A DNA stretch of 64,000 bases from Hymenobacter glacieicola (GCF_014640315.1 NZ_BMGS01000006.1:248001-312000); one strand, 5' to 3'; shown: positions 36,492 to 46,108, counted from the stretch's first letter. Made by a program: numbers and translations. Notes: generated by a model from the letters alone, not told the origin.

Positions 36492-39400
36492 TTAGAAGTT
36501 GACCTGCAGGCCGCCCGTGAAGCTGCGCACGTTGGGGTAGGCACTGAAGTCAACTCCGCGGCTAAAGAAGCCGGTACCAGTAACTTCCGGGTCGTAGCCC
36601 GTATAGTCTGTGATGGTGAATACGTTACGACCCGTTACGTACACCCGTATGCTACCCAGGCTGGGCACTTTGCTGGTTAGCGTTTTGGGGAAGGTGTAAC
36701 CCAGCTGAATGTTGCGCAGCCGGATGTAGGAGCCGTCTTCCAGCCAGCGCGTGGTGTTGGCCAAGGAGTTAGAGGAGGCCGCCCGACCTAAGTTGCCCAG
36801 GCCCCCACCTTGCAGCAAGCGAGGGGTAGTAGAGGAAGGGTTTTCCGGCGTCCAGGGCTCTACGTCAGCGTTGTAGTTGTTGGGGCCAGCGTAGCTTTCC
36901 AGGTCCCGGCGGGCAGAGTTGTAAATTTTGTTGCCGCTCGATGAGTTAAAGAAAACGGACAGATCAAAGCCTTTGAAGCCGGCCGTTAGGTTTAGTCCCA
37001 TCAGTAGGTTAGGAATAGACCTGCCGGAATACACTGCGTCGCTGTTGGTAATATTTCCGTCGCCGTTGGTGTCTTTGTAGCGCACATCCCCGGGTGAGGC
37101 ATAGGGCTGAATAATCGTGCCGGCGGCATTCTTATGGTTGTTTACTTCTTCCTGCGACTGGAAGATGCCGTCAAACGGAATCAGGAAAAACTCCCCCAGA
37201 GAAGTACCTACTGCCGAACGCGTGAACAGCTCCCCGCCTTCAAATACCTGACCTTCCACGGGCACCGCCGTTAGCTTGTTTTTTACAGTGGTTAGGGTAA
37301 AGTCAGCGCCGTAAGTGAAGGCTTTCCGGTTTTCGTGGTAGCCTAGGGCTACTTCCAGCCCCCGGTTCTCAATGTCACCGGCGTTCTGATAGAGCGCCTG
37401 ACCGAAGTGGCCTAGGTAAGTCAGCACTTGCACTGGAGCCAGCGCGTTGCGGGTTTGCGAAACGTAGTAATCCGTGGCAAGCGTCAAGCGGTCATCCAGC
37501 ACACTCAGGTCCAAACCAATGTTTTTCGTGTACCGGTCTTCCCAACGAATGTCGGGGCTGGGTAGGGCCAGCTGCGAGGCACCATTTACAATGGTTTGGC
37601 TGGTACCGATAACGTAGTTCACGTTCTGGCCAACGATGGGGTAGGGTAAGTAGCTGCCACCATACAGGCCATTTAGGGCGTCGTTGCCATTGGATCCATA
37701 GCTGGCCCGCAGTTTCAGGTTATTGATGGCGGGAACGGCATTCTTGAAGAAGCCCTCCTCGCTGATGCGCCAGCCCACAGAAGCGGCCCCGAAATTACCC
37801 CAGCGGTTTTGTGGAGTAAAGCGCGAGGAACCATCCCGGCGCCCACTTACCGACAAGAGGTAGCGGTTCTTAAAATCGTAGGTGGCCTGCGCAAAAAAGG
37901 AGCGTTTGGTGTATTTAAATGAGCTACCCCCTATAACGCCTTTCTCCTGGCCCGAGCCTAGCTCGAAATAGTACTGAGGCGAGCTAGTAAAGCCCTGCGC
38001 CCCCGCCTGCACGTTATGCTGACGGTAGCTTTGCTCGGAGTAGCCAGCCACCGCATTAATGCTGTGGTCGCCAAACTGCTTGGTGAAATTCAAGCTGTTT
38101 TCGCCCAGCAAAAACAAGTCGTAACCCAAAAATTCGTTGAGGCTGGAGGTAGCAATGGGTGTGTTTTGCCGCAAAATACCTTCCTGCTGAGCATCGGCAT
38201 TGCTGTAGGTGTGCCCATCCATAGCCACATTCAGCCGGTAGCTCAGAAAGTCAAAGAAGGAAAAATCGGTGCTGATGTTGCCAGCCAGGCGGTTATCGGA
38301 TTGGGTGCGGCGCAGGAGCTGCTGGGCCCCAATGGGGTTGGTAGCGAAGGTGTTAAGGGCGGGCGAACCAGTGCCAAAGCCGCCCGTGTTGGCGGCATCG
38401 TACACCGGAATATTCGGAATCATCGTCAGAATGTCGATGAAGGGCGCGCCATTTAGCAACGTGGCGTCCAAGTGGGTAAGCTGGACGTTCTCCTGGAACT
38501 TCAATCGGCCCCGAGTCAACCCCGAGTTCAGACGGAGGCTGTATCGCTTGAAATCCGGACCTTTGGCAATGCCTTCCTGATGGAAGAACTCGCCCGAAAC
38601 CAGGAAGTTAGTAGCTGTTTTCTCGCCGGCGCTACCCCCTGACAGCGACAGGTTGTAATCTTCAATGATACCTGTCTGAAAAAACTCATTTTGCCAGTCC
38701 GTGTCAACATTCGGGTTGAAGGCTCCACCCGGACCTTTTACTGCCCCAGGCAGGCTATTCTGCCCGTTAAAGAGCGGGTCAAGCCCCGCGTTCCGGTAAG
38801 CAATAACCGCACGGTCGGCCCATTCACTGGCATTAGTCAGGTTGTAGCGCTTGTACACCTGGTCCACGCCCCGGTACCCATTAAAGCTGATGGCAGGAGC
38901 GCCGGCCCGGCCCTTCTTGGTGGTAATTTGAATAACTCCGTTGGCCCCACGCGAACCGTATACGGCTGTGGAGGAAGCATCTTTCAAGATGTTCAGGCTT
39001 TCGATGTCATTGGGGTTCAAATCCCGGATGTTATCTGTCCACAAGCCGTCAATCACGTAAAGCGGGCCGCTGCTGGCATTACCTAGCGTGCCAATACCGC
39101 GGATATTCACGATAGGAGCATCACCCGGGCCACCGGAACCTGTTACTTGTACGCCAGGTAAACGTCCCTGCAATGCTTGTGTGGTCGTGGCAACGGGGGC
39201 TTTATTGGCTTCTTTGACGTCAAGACTGCTGACGGCACTGGTTACGTTCTGGCGATTCTCTGTTAGGTAGCCCACTACCACTACCTCGGAGAGGCTGCGG
39301 CTGTCGGGAGCGAGGGCCACATTTACCGAGGTGCGGCCGCTGACGGGCACTTCCTGGGCAGTGTAGCCTACAAAGGAAAACTGCAGCGTGCCATTGTCGG

Positions 39401-39665
39401 GGGCCGTTAGCGTGAAGCGGCCGTCGGCATCGGTTTGGGTGCCGACAGTGGAGCCTTTTACAATAACGTTCACGCCCGGTAGGCCGCTTCCCTTCTCATC
39501 CACAACGCGGCCTGAGACGGTAATATCAGCGCGGGAAGCTGCTAGCTGATGAGTAGGAGAATCACTGGTAATGCCAACGCCGTGGGCTAAGGCAGGCTGC
39601 AAGGGTAGGCAGCAGAGCAGGGCTGGGATGGTGGCCCGACGCATCTTGGGTATAGGCTTTTTCAT
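36492..39665 (-). CDS. SusC/RagA-family TonB-dependent receptor
   Basis: 1057 residues. Order: signal peptide (about 1-28), carboxypeptidase-regulatory-like domain (about 47-120; VSGRVVDEKGSGLPGVNVIVKG), TonB-dependent plug (about 125-250; VVVVGYLTENRQNVTSAV, GVQVTGSGGPGDAPIVNIRG, DASSTAVYGSRGANGVIQITTKKG) and a 22-strand barrel ending in an aromatic residue (GGLQVNF). Uptake of arabino-oligosaccharides with the SusD partner is inferred from the adjacent GH43 genes. Two operators lie 32-73 bp upstream of the start. Confidence 0.97.
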   Translation of the reverse strand: MKKPIPKMRRATIPALLCCLPLQPALAHGVGITSDSPTHQLAASRADITVSGRVVDEKGSGLPGVNVIVKGSTVGTQTDADGRFTLTAPDNGTLQFSFVGYTAQEVPVSGRTSVNVALAPDSRSLSEVVVVGYLTENRQNVTSAVSSLDVKEANKAPVATTTQALQGRLPGVQVTGSGGPGDAPIVNIRGIGTLGNASSGPLYVIDGLWTDNIRDLNPNDIESLNILKDASSTAVYGSRGANGVIQITTKKGRAGAPAISFNGYRGVDQVYKRYNLTNASEWADRAVIAYRNAGLDPLFNGQNSLPGAVKGPGGAFNPNVDTDWQNEFFQTGIIEDYNLSLSGGSAGEKTATNFLVSGEFFHQEGIAKGPDFKRYSLRLNSGLTRGRLKFQENVQLTHLDATLLNGAPFIDILTMIPNIPVYDAANTGGFGTGSPALNTFATNPIGAQQLLRRTQSDNRLAGNISTDFSFFDFLSYRLNVAMDGHTYSNADAQQEGILRQNTPIATSSLNEFLGYDLFLLGENSLNFTKQFGDHSINAVAGYSEQSYRQHNVQAGAQGFTSSPQYYFELGSGQEKGVIGGSSFKYTKRSFFAQATYDFKNRYLLSVSGRRDGSSRFTPQNRWGNFGAASVGWRISEEGFFKNAVPAINNLKLRASYGSNGNDALNGLYGGSYLPYPIVGQNVNYVIGTSQTIVNGASQLALPSPDIRWEDRYTKNIGLDLSVLDDRLTLATDYYVSQTRNALAPVQVLTYLGHFGQALYQNAGDIENRGLEVALGYHENRKAFTYGADFTLTTVKNKLTAVPVEGQVFEGGELFTRSAVGTSLGEFFLIPFDGIFQSQEEVNNHKNAAGTIIQPYASPGDVRYKDTNGDGNITNSDAVYSGRSIPNLLMGLNLTAGFKGFDLSVFFNSSSGNKIYNSARRDLESYAGPNNYNADVEPWTPENPSSTTPRLLQGGGLGNLGRAASSNSLANTTRWLEDGSYIRLRNIQLGYTFPKTLTSKVPSLGSIRVYVTGRNVFTITDYTGYDPEVTGTGFFSRGVDFSAYPNVRSFTGGLQVNF

Positions 39666-39696
39666 GTAAGAGGGTGTGGGAATTATGGAAAGACTA

Positions 39697-39712
39697 ACAC
39701 AATCGTTTGTGT
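39697..39712. promoter_or_regulatory. Putative AraR operator, susC proximal
   Basis: ACACAATCGTTTGTGT, exact consensus, 32 bp before the susC start codon. Confidence 0.88.
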
Positions 39713-39722
39713 TTATTTTACT

Positions 39723-39738
39723 TCACAAACGATTGTGT
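39723..39738. promoter_or_regulatory. Putative AraR operator, susC distal
   Basis: TCACAAACGATTGTGT, 15 of 16 to consensus, centred 26 bp from the proximal site, about two and a half helical turns. Confidence 0.85.
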
Positions 39739-40032
39739 ACTGGGTCACAAAAAAAGGCTCGATGAGAAATACGGACCTGGGAGGGCTGGGAGGAATATTT
39801 GGGTAAGAAACCGCTCTTCCGCAGCAGTGATAACTTGCGTGAGTAAGATTAGCGAAATCGTAACAAATAACCAATAAATTATTACAGGTCTTTTTTAGCA
39901 CACACTGCTATTATTAAAAATGTAGCGTGACTACCTATATAATCTAGAGTAAGAGATGCTATGCGTTTAAGAAAAACATACCCTGCGGAAATGCCCTCTA
40001 CTATAAACAGGTATCCGGCTATCACTATAGAG

Positions 40033-41244
40033 TTACTCGAGAAATACGTTCGCGGAAGCCGGTGGGAGCTGCCCTTGAGGCCGGGTCGCAACTTTAGAGG
40101 AAATAGGCTGTAATTCTGCCCGAACTGCCAGTAACCCAATAGCAGCGCCCAGCCCAGCTACGAGGGCAAACGACACACGCAAGTTCAGAGCTTCCGCTAC
40201 TAGTCCAATTAGGGGCGGCCCCAGCAGAAACCCCAGGTAACCAATGGAGGACACTGTAGCCAAAGCCACGCCCGGCGACACCGTCGTAGATTGACCAGCG
40301 GCGCTGTACGCCAGCGGCGTAACGGAGGCAATGCCGAAACCCACCAACAGAAACCCTACCCCGGCGGGCACTACTGATGGCCAAATCACCGCCAGCAGCA
40401 ACCCAAGCGTAATCAGGGCGCTGCTGAGTTGCAGCATGCGGCTGGTTCCAAAGCGGTGGGTGAAGTAATCGGAGATGAAGCGGCCCAGGGCCATGGTACT
40501 CATGCAGGCCACGTATCCAGCCGTAACCAGGGAGGCATCTGGCCGCACTACCTTCTGAAAGTACACTCCGCTCCAGTCAAACATGCAACCCTCGCAGAGC
40601 ATTCCACAAAAGGCAATCAGGCCAATGCGTACCAGGTAGGGCTCTGGGCGGCGTAGGCTAGGTCCGCCTGCATCAGGGCGGGTATCCAGGGGCAGGGTAC
40701 GCTGGTGGGCCAGCAAGGTGAGCAGCAGCCCACCACCCGTAATGAGCAGAAAGTGCTGGAGCGGGGTGTAGCGCCAGTGAAGTAGGAGGGTGCCCACAGC
40801 CCCACCCAGAAAGCCGGCCAGACTCCACAGCCCGTGGAAGGAAGCCATGATGGGTTTGCCGTACGCCGCCTGTACGCCAATGGCTTGGGTGTTCACGGAA
40901 ATGTTGAGCAGATTGCCCGCAAAGCCAAAAAGCACCAGGCTACCCGCCAAACTCCAGAAGCCCCCGGCCCAGCCTAACAAAGGCAAAAAGCCAGCGTACA
41001 GGCAGGTAGCCGTCAGCACTATCAGCCGGCTGCCGTACGTATGGACCAGCCAGCCCGCTACCGGCAGCGCCAGCATGGAGCCCACGGGCAAAGCCAGCAG
41101 CAATTGGCCCAGTTCGCCTTCACTAAGCTTGAGCTGCAGCCCGATGTCGGGAATGCGGGAAGCCCAGGAGGCGAAACACAGGCCGGCCACAAAGAATAGG
41201 GCGCTAACTGCTACCCGGTGCTGGACGGGAGTACGCTCCGCCAT
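40033..41244 (-). CDS. MFS transporter, YbjJ-like
   Basis: 403 residues with about twelve transmembrane helices. The start RVAVSALFFVAGLCFASWASRIPDIGLQLKLSEGELGQLLLALPVGSM and the segment NISVNTQAIGVQAAYGKPIMASFHGLWSLAGFLGG are typical of the YbjJ/FucP-like branch. Substrate unknown. It lies between the susC promoter and tal, on the same strand, without an AraR operator of its own. It may be an unrelated insertion in the locus or a sugar efflux or uptake protein of the set. Confidence 0.85.
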   Translation of the reverse strand: MAERTPVQHRVAVSALFFVAGLCFASWASRIPDIGLQLKLSEGELGQLLLALPVGSMLALPVAGWLVHTYGSRLIVLTATCLYAGFLPLLGWAGGFWSLAGSLVLFGFAGNLLNISVNTQAIGVQAAYGKPIMASFHGLWSLAGFLGGAVGTLLLHWRYTPLQHFLLITGGGLLLTLLAHQRTLPLDTRPDAGGPSLRRPEPYLVRIGLIAFCGMLCEGCMFDWSGVYFQKVVRPDASLVTAGYVACMSTMALGRFISDYFTHRFGTSRMLQLSSALITLGLLLAVIWPSVVPAGVGFLLVGFGIASVTPLAYSAAGQSTTVSPGVALATVSSIGYLGFLLGPPLIGLVAEALNLRVSFALVAGLGAAIGLLAVRAELQPISSKVATRPQGQLPPASANVFLE

Positions 41245-41402
41245 AGAAAAACATGGTAAGAAAAAGCGGAGAGGGCCCCAGGCCTTCCCCGCTTCACGGT
41301 AACACTAGCAGTATTCACCAGCCGAAAAATGGCGCCGGGGCACTTACTTCAACAAGACCAGCAGGAGCTGAGGCTACCCCGGTTGCGCGGGTGGAAAGCC
41401 AG

Positions 41403-42533
41403 CTATGCCGGGGTGCTGGCCAGAGCTTCCTGGCGCTTCTGCTCCAGCACGCGCATGAGTTTGCCGAAGGGCTCGGTGAACTTCTGGGCGCCTTCCTGCT
41501 CCAATTGGTTGCTCAGGGCTTCCAGGTCGAGGCCCAGCTCCGGCAGCCGGTCGAGTACGGCAATTTCCTGCTTGTCGGCCAGGCGGTTGGCCGGCTGGCC
41601 CTTGGCCCGGTAGTAGTCCAGGGTTTCCACCGGGATGGTGTTCACCGTGTTCGGGCCGATGAGGGCTTCCACGTACTTCAAGTCGTCGTAGTTGGGGTTC
41701 TTGTTGCCGGTGCTGGCCCACAGCAAGCGCTGGGGTTGGGCGCCCTGTGCCCGCAGCGCTTCCCAGCGCGGACCGGCAAATAGTTCCTGGAACACCTCGT
41801 AGGCCCGCTTGGCGCTGGCAATGGCTACCTGCCCTACCAGGCTCTGGGCCAACGCTCCTTTTTCGCCGCCTTCCGCCGCCATTTTTTCCAGCTGGGGGTC
41901 AATCAGCACGTCAATCCGGCTCAGAAAGAAGCTGGCCACCGAGTCAATCCGGCGGATGGGCTTCCCGGCCGCCACCCGGTCTTCGAGGCCCGCCAGGAAG
42001 GCTTCGGCCACCAGACGGTAGCGCTCCACGCTGAAAATCAGGGTGACGTTGACGTTGACGCCCGCGGCAATCAGCTGCCGAATAGCCGGTAAGCCCGCCG
42101 GGGTAGCAGGCACTTTAATCATCACGTTGGGGCGGTTTACCTTTTGCCAGAAATGCAGGCCTTCGGCTACCGTACCCTCGGTATCGTTCACCAACTCCGG
42201 CGATACTTCCAGGCTAACGTACCCATCGCCGCCGTTTTCGGGGTGGTCGTAGAGGGGGCGCAGCAGGTCACAGGCCTGTTGCACATCGGCCACGGCCAGC
42301 TCGGCGTAAATCTGGTCGGCCGAGAGGCCCCGCTGGGCCAGTTGGCGGATGTCGTCGGCGTAGTCGTCGGAGCCGGCAATGGCTTTCTCGAAAATGGCGG
42401 GGTTAGAGGTCACGCCCCGCAGCCCATCTTCGGTAATCAGGCGCTGTAACTCTCCATTATGCAGGATGTTACGGCGAATATAGTCCAGCCAGATGCTCTG
42501 GCCGAAATTGTGAATGGCAACGAGTGGGTTCAT
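41403..42533 (-). CDS. tal: Transaldolase
   Basis: 376 residues from the ATG at 42533; the frame is open 33 codons further upstream through a tandem repeat, which is rejected. Transfers dihydroxyacetone units between pentose-phosphate sugars. Start VAIHNFGQSIWLDYIRRNIL, then LRGVTSNPAIFEKAI, and Schiff-base Lys140 in VMIKVPATPAG. It belongs to the longer class typical of actinobacteria and cyanobacteria, not the 316-residue TalB class. With tkt it feeds xylulose 5-phosphate from arabinose into glycolysis. Confidence 0.96.
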   Translation of the reverse strand: MNPLVAIHNFGQSIWLDYIRRNILHNGELQRLITEDGLRGVTSNPAIFEKAIAGSDDYADDIRQLAQRGLSADQIYAELAVADVQQACDLLRPLYDHPENGGDGYVSLEVSPELVNDTEGTVAEGLHFWQKVNRPNVMIKVPATPAGLPAIRQLIAAGVNVNVTLIFSVERYRLVAEAFLAGLEDRVAAGKPIRRIDSVASFFLSRIDVLIDPQLEKMAAEGGEKGALAQSLVGQVAIASAKRAYEVFQELFAGPRWEALRAQGAQPQRLLWASTGNKNPNYDDLKYVEALIGPNTVNTIPVETLDYYRAKGQPANRLADKQEIAVLDRLPELGLDLEALSNQLEQEGAQKFTEPFGKLMRVLEQKRQEALASTPA

Positions 42534-42555
42534 ATGGGAAAGAGGAGGAGATGAA

Positions 42556-42587
42556 GGTGATGGGGTGATGGGGTGATGAGGTAATGG
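42556..42587. repeat. Tandem 8-bp repeat before tal
   Basis: Four copies of GGTGATGG, the last two with one change each, 23 bp upstream of the tal start. A tract like this could vary in copy number by slippage. Confidence 0.75.
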
Positions 42588-42606
42588 AGTAGATGGGCTA
42601 ATGAAC

Positions 42607-42659
42607 GTCATGCAGAGGCGGAGCCGAAGCATCTCGCGGGCTGACGTTGTGGTGCTATT
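42607..42659. repeat. Half-element of the R2/R1 repeat group
   Basis: GTCATGCAGAGGCggAGCCGAAGCAtCTCGCGgGCTGACGTTGTG, nearly identical to 27643, directly followed by a full R2 element. Confidence 0.75.
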
Positions 42660-42783
42660 GTCATGCTGAGTTGAAGCGAAGCATCGCTACCGCTGGCTAA
42701 GCAAAGAAGCCTCAACGAAAACTGCTCACTAACCTGAACCGGGCAACAAAGCGGTAGCGATGCTTCGACAAGCTCAGCATGAC
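42660..42783. repeat. Inverted repeat, family R2, long loop
   Basis: GTCATGCTGAGttgaaGCGAAGCATCGCTACCGCT pairs with AGCGGTAGCGATGCTTCGAC..GCTCAGCATGAC around a loop of about 60 bp. It lies between tal and tkt. Confidence 0.88.
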
Positions 42784-42805
42784 GTTCTTTTGAATTCAAC
42801 AAGTA

Positions 42806-44857
42806 TTACGACAGCACTTCCTTCTTCTCGATTTCGGCGGGCTGGCCCTGCAGCACCTGGTGGGCCTGCTTCACCACATTCTCGACTGAGAAACCGAACA
42901 GCTCCAAAACCGCCTCCCCGGGGCCCGATTCGCCGAAGCGGTTCATGGCAATGACGGTTCCCTCGTCGGTCACGTACTTGTGCCAGCCCATCGGTGAGCC
43001 GGCCTCAATGGCCACGCGCTTGCGCACCGCGGGCGGTAGCACCTGCTGCTGATAGGCCTTGTCCTGCTTCTCAAACAGCTCCCACGACGGCATGCTTACT
43101 ACGCGGGTGGCTACGCCTTGTTGCTGTAGCGCTTCCTGGGCCTGCAGTGCCAGCGACACTTCCGAGCCAGTAGCCAGTAGCAGCAGCTGGGGCTGACTGC
43201 CTTCGGCTTCGCGCAGGATGTAGGCGCCACGGGCCACGCCCTCCCGGGCCGAGCCGAACTGGCTTTGGTCGAGCACCGGCAGCTTCTGGCGCGAGAGAAT
43301 AAGTACCACCGGCGACTTAGGGGTAGTCAGGGCCACGCGCCAGGATTCCACGGTTTCGTTGGCGTCGGCGGGGCGCAGCACCACAATGTTCGGGATGGTG
43401 CGCAGGGCCGCTACCTGTTCCACTGGCTGGTGAGTAGGCCCGTCCTCGCCCAACCCGATGCTGTCGTGGGTGAACACAAACGTGGCGGCCGACTCGGCCA
43501 GGGCCGTAAGCCGAATAGCCCCGCGCATGTAGTCGGAGAAGGTGAGGAAGGTGCCGCCGTAAGCGCGCACGCCGCCGTGGTGGGCCATGCCGTTCATCGC
43601 CCCGCCCATGGCGTGCTCGCGCACCCCAAACCAGATGTTGTTGTGCTCATAAGAGCCAGGCTGAAAGCTCACAGCCCCGCTGGTGGGCATTTCGTTGGAA
43701 CTGGCCAAGTCGGCGGAGCCCCCAAACAGGAAGGGCACCGACTGCTTCAGGGCGTTCAGGGCCTTGCCCGAGGCCTGCCGGGTCGCCAGAGCCCCATCGG
43801 CGGCGGTGAAAACGGGCAGCGAGGCATCCCAGCCCGCGGGCAGCTCGCCCGCAAACGAAGTTCGGAACAGTTCCCACGCTGTTGGGTACTCCTGCCGGAA
43901 CGCCTCTGTTTTCTGCTGCCATTCTGCCTGCAGCTGCGCGCCGCGCTGCCCGGCCTCGGCCAGGTGCGTGCGTACTTCTTCGGGCACGATAAAAGTGGCT
44001 TCGGGGTCGAAGCCGAAAAATTCTTTGGCTTTTTTCAGGTTGTCGGGGCCCAGCGGCGAGCCGTGCACTTTGCTGGTGCCTTCCTGGGGGCTGCCGTAGC
44101 CGATGATGGTTTTCACCGAGATAAGGGAGGGGCGCTCCGTTTCCTGCTGGGCCGCCCGGATAGCGGCCTCAATGGCGTCCAGGTCGTTACCGTCCGCTAC
44201 ACGCTGGGTGTGCCAGCCGTAGGCTGCGAAGCGGGCCAGGGCGTCCTCGGTGTAGGAAAGGTTGGTGGGGCCGTCCAGGCAGATGTCGTTGTCGTCGTAG
44301 AGGTAGATGAGCTTGCCCAGCTTCAGGTGGCCTGCCAGCGAGGCTGCCTCGGCCGCAATGCCTTCCATCAGGTCTCCGTCCGAGACGATGGCGTACGTGT
44401 AATGGTCCATTAGAGGGTAGCCCGGCTGGTTATAGACGGCCGCCAGATGGGCTTCGGCCATGGCCATGCCCACCCCGTTGGCAAATCCCTGCCCCAGGGG
44501 CCCGGTCGTGACTTCTACCCCCGGCGTGATGTTGGACTCCGGGTGGCCCGGCGTGCGGGAGTGCAGCTGCCGGAAGGCCTTCAAATCGTCCAGCGACAAA
44601 TCGTAGCCATAGAGGTGCAGCAGGCTGTAGAGCAGGGCCGAGCCGTGCCCCGCCGACAACACAAACCGGTCACGGTTCGGCCAGGTAGGGTCCTGGGGGT
44701 TGAAGCGCAGAAAGCGGGAAAACAGTACGTAGGCCATGGGCGCGGCCCCGAGTGGTAGGCCCGGATGGCCGGAGTTGGCGGCCTGCACCATATCGACGGA
44801 CAGCAGCCGGATGGTGTTCACGCTTAGTTCAGCGGGGGAAGTAGCAGAGTGGGTCAC
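42806..44857 (-). CDS. tkt: Transketolase
   Basis: 683 residues, full length. Start [36 protein letters not shown], thiamine-diphosphate/metal motif [18 protein letters not shown] with [12 protein letters not shown], pyrimidine-domain [15 protein letters not shown] with catalytic Glu, and [27 protein letters not shown]. Moves two-carbon units from xylulose 5-phosphate, the product of AraD. An AraR-type operator lies 170 bp upstream, which puts this central enzyme in the arabinose regulon. Confidence 0.97.
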   Translation of the reverse strand: MTHSATSPAELSVNTIRLLSVDMVQAANSGHPGLPLGAAPMAYVLFSRFLRFNPQDPTWPNRDRFVLSAGHGSALLYSLLHLYGYDLSLDDLKAFRQLHSRTPGHPESNITPGVEVTTGPLGQGFANGVGMAMAEAHLAAVYNQPGYPLMDHYTYAIVSDGDLMEGIAAEAASLAGHLKLGKLIYLYDDNDICLDGPTNLSYTEDALARFAAYGWHTQRVADGNDLDAIEAAIRAAQQETERPSLISVKTIIGYGSPQEGTSKVHGSPLGPDNLKKAKEFFGFDPEATFIVPEEVRTHLAEAGQRGAQLQAEWQQKTEAFRQEYPTAWELFRTSFAGELPAGWDASLPVFTAADGALATRQASGKALNALKQSVPFLFGGSADLASSNEMPTSGAVSFQPGSYEHNNIWFGVREHAMGGAMNGMAHHGGVRAYGGTFLTFSDYMRGAIRLTALAESAATFVFTHDSIGLGEDGPTHQPVEQVAALRTIPNIVVLRPADANETVESWRVALTTPKSPVVLILSRQKLPVLDQSQFGSAREGVARGAYILREAEGSQPQLLLLATGSEVSLALQAQEALQQQGVATRVVSMPSWELFEKQDKAYQQQVLPPAVRKRVAIEAGSPMGWHKYVTDEGTVIAMNRFGESGPGEAVLELFGFSVENVVKQAHQVLQGQPAEIEKKEVLS

Positions 44858-45026
44858 AGAAAGTCAGAAAAAGGTAGGATAAATGCCAAGCTACGGCTTC
44901 GCGGGGCCTTGGGCCAGGCTTACCCGTAGCGGAGCATGAGAAAAAGGACCGGAATCGATACCGAAATCGGTGCCGGTAGCTGGCGGCCTCAGATGTACGT
45001 TGAAAAGTAAATTTTCGTAGCAATGT

Positions 45027-45042
45027 ACACAAACGATTGTGC
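45027..45042. promoter_or_regulatory. Putative AraR operator before tkt-tal
   Basis: ACACAAACGATTGTGC, 15 of 16 to consensus, in the gap between the GH43 stop (45064) and the tkt start (44857). Confidence 0.85.
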
Positions 45043-45063
45043 ATCCATGCAACGGTTTTGCCC

Positions 45064-46080
45064 TTAAGGCTGAACTACCGGCCAGCCCGCCGCATCCCAG
45101 CTGAGCTTTTCCAGCCGAAGCTTGGAGTGGCCCTTGTCGGCGGCGTCGTAGCCGTGAAAAACCAGGTAATCCGTCTTGTCGAAGGTGTACACGGAGTTGT
45201 GGCCCAGGCCAAACCAGTCCTTGTCGCCGGCCAGTACCTGGGTGCCGCCGCCCTGCTCCAGAGGCGTGCCGGCTTTGTCTACGTAAGGTCCTGTAACGGA
45301 CTTAGCGCGGCCCACCATAATCTTGTACGTGCTTTGGGGGCCGCGGCAGCAGTAATCGAAGGAGGTGAAGAGGTAGTAGTAGCCGTTCCGGCGGAAAATA
45401 AACGGAGCTTCAATGGCGCCGTCGCCGGGCAATGAATCGTTGAGCTGGGGGCTGCGGGGGCGTTTGGCAAGGGTGCGCCACTGCTCAGGCTGGGCCGGGG
45501 CCGTGAGGTCGGGGCGGAGCTTGACCAGCTTGATACCCTCCCAGAAAGAGCCAAATGACAGCCAGGGCGCGCCCGCCTCGTCGCGGATCAGGTGGGGGTC
45601 AATGGCGTTCCACATGTCGCGCCCCGGCACCGACTGCACCACCCGGCCCTGGTCGACCCACTGGTAGTCTTTGGAATTGGGGTCCAGGGTTTTATTCGTG
45701 GCCAGCCCGATGCAGGATGTGTTTTTGCCAAAGGCCGAAACCGAGTAAAACAACGAATACATGCCGTTATGAAAGGAAATATCGGGCGCCCAGATGTGGT
45801 TGTTTTTAAAGCCCGGCACGGCCTGGGTGGCCCAGGCCGGCGCCTGGGCGAAAACGGGTTTCTCCCGGGTCCAGGTTTTCCGGTCCTTCGACGACCATAC
45901 CGCAATGCCGGGCCCCGTGCAGAACATGTAGTACGTGCCATTCTGCTGCGCCATTACCGGGTCGTGGGCCGGAATAAGCGCCGGGGCAGTCTGGCTCCGA
46001 GCGTCCACCTGAGTCAGCAGCAGAACCAGGGGTAGCAGGCACTTGCGGAAGGCTGAGTACATAAACGATTGTGTGGACAT
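45064..46080 (-). CDS. GH43 arabinan-cleaving enzyme, periplasmic or exported
   Basis: 338 residues if the first ATG (46080) is used; an in-frame ATG at 46062 also gives a good signal peptide (start MYSAFRKCLLPLVLLL). GH43 propeller with PAHDPVMAQ (Asp base), AIDPHLI (Asp) and AIEAPFIF (Glu acid), plus IWAPDISF, DYCCRGPQSTYKIMVGRA and GLGHNSVY. This is the endo-arabinanase pattern seen in the two T9SS paralogues, but without lectin and sorting domains. An AraR-type operator covers codons 3-8 of the longer form, which is unusual and may decide which start is used. Part of the GH51-GH43-GH43 operon. Confidence 0.88.
   Translation of the reverse strand: MSTQSFMYSAFRKCLLPLVLLLTQVDARSQTAPALIPAHDPVMAQQNGTYYMFCTGPGIAVWSSKDRKTWTREKPVFAQAPAWATQAVPGFKNNHIWAPDISFHNGMYSLFYSVSAFGKNTSCIGLATNKTLDPNSKDYQWVDQGRVVQSVPGRDMWNAIDPHLIRDEAGAPWLSFGSFWEGIKLVKLRPDLTAPAQPEQWRTLAKRPRSPQLNDSLPGDGAIEAPFIFRRNGYYYLFTSFDYCCRGPQSTYKIMVGRAKSVTGPYVDKAGTPLEQGGGTQVLAGDKDWFGLGHNSVYTFDKTDYLVFHGYDAADKGHSKLRLEKLSWDAAGWPVVQP
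46059..46074. promoter_or_regulatory. Putative AraR operator inside the GH43 start region
   Basis: ACATAAACGATTGTGT, 15 of 16 to consensus, overlapping codons 3-8 of the GH43 gene and the alternative start at 46062. Confidence 0.75.
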
Positions 46081-46108
46081 AAGCGGAGCTAAGTGGCAAA
46101 CCGAAAAT

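Larger units (their letters stand above)
39666..40032. other. Promoter region of susC, about 370 bp without a gene
   Basis: Contains two AraR-type operators near susC. The rest (39740-40032) is AT-rich with scattered stop codons in all frames and no plausible gene; a minus-strand frame at 39882-40139 overlaps the MFS gene and looks spurious. No terminator hairpin was seen after the MFS stop at 40033. Confidence 0.7.

Noticed and set aside
39882..40139. Small minus-strand frame between susC and the MFS gene
   Set aside because: Overlaps the MFS C-terminus, runs through AT-rich promoter sequence and has no family features.
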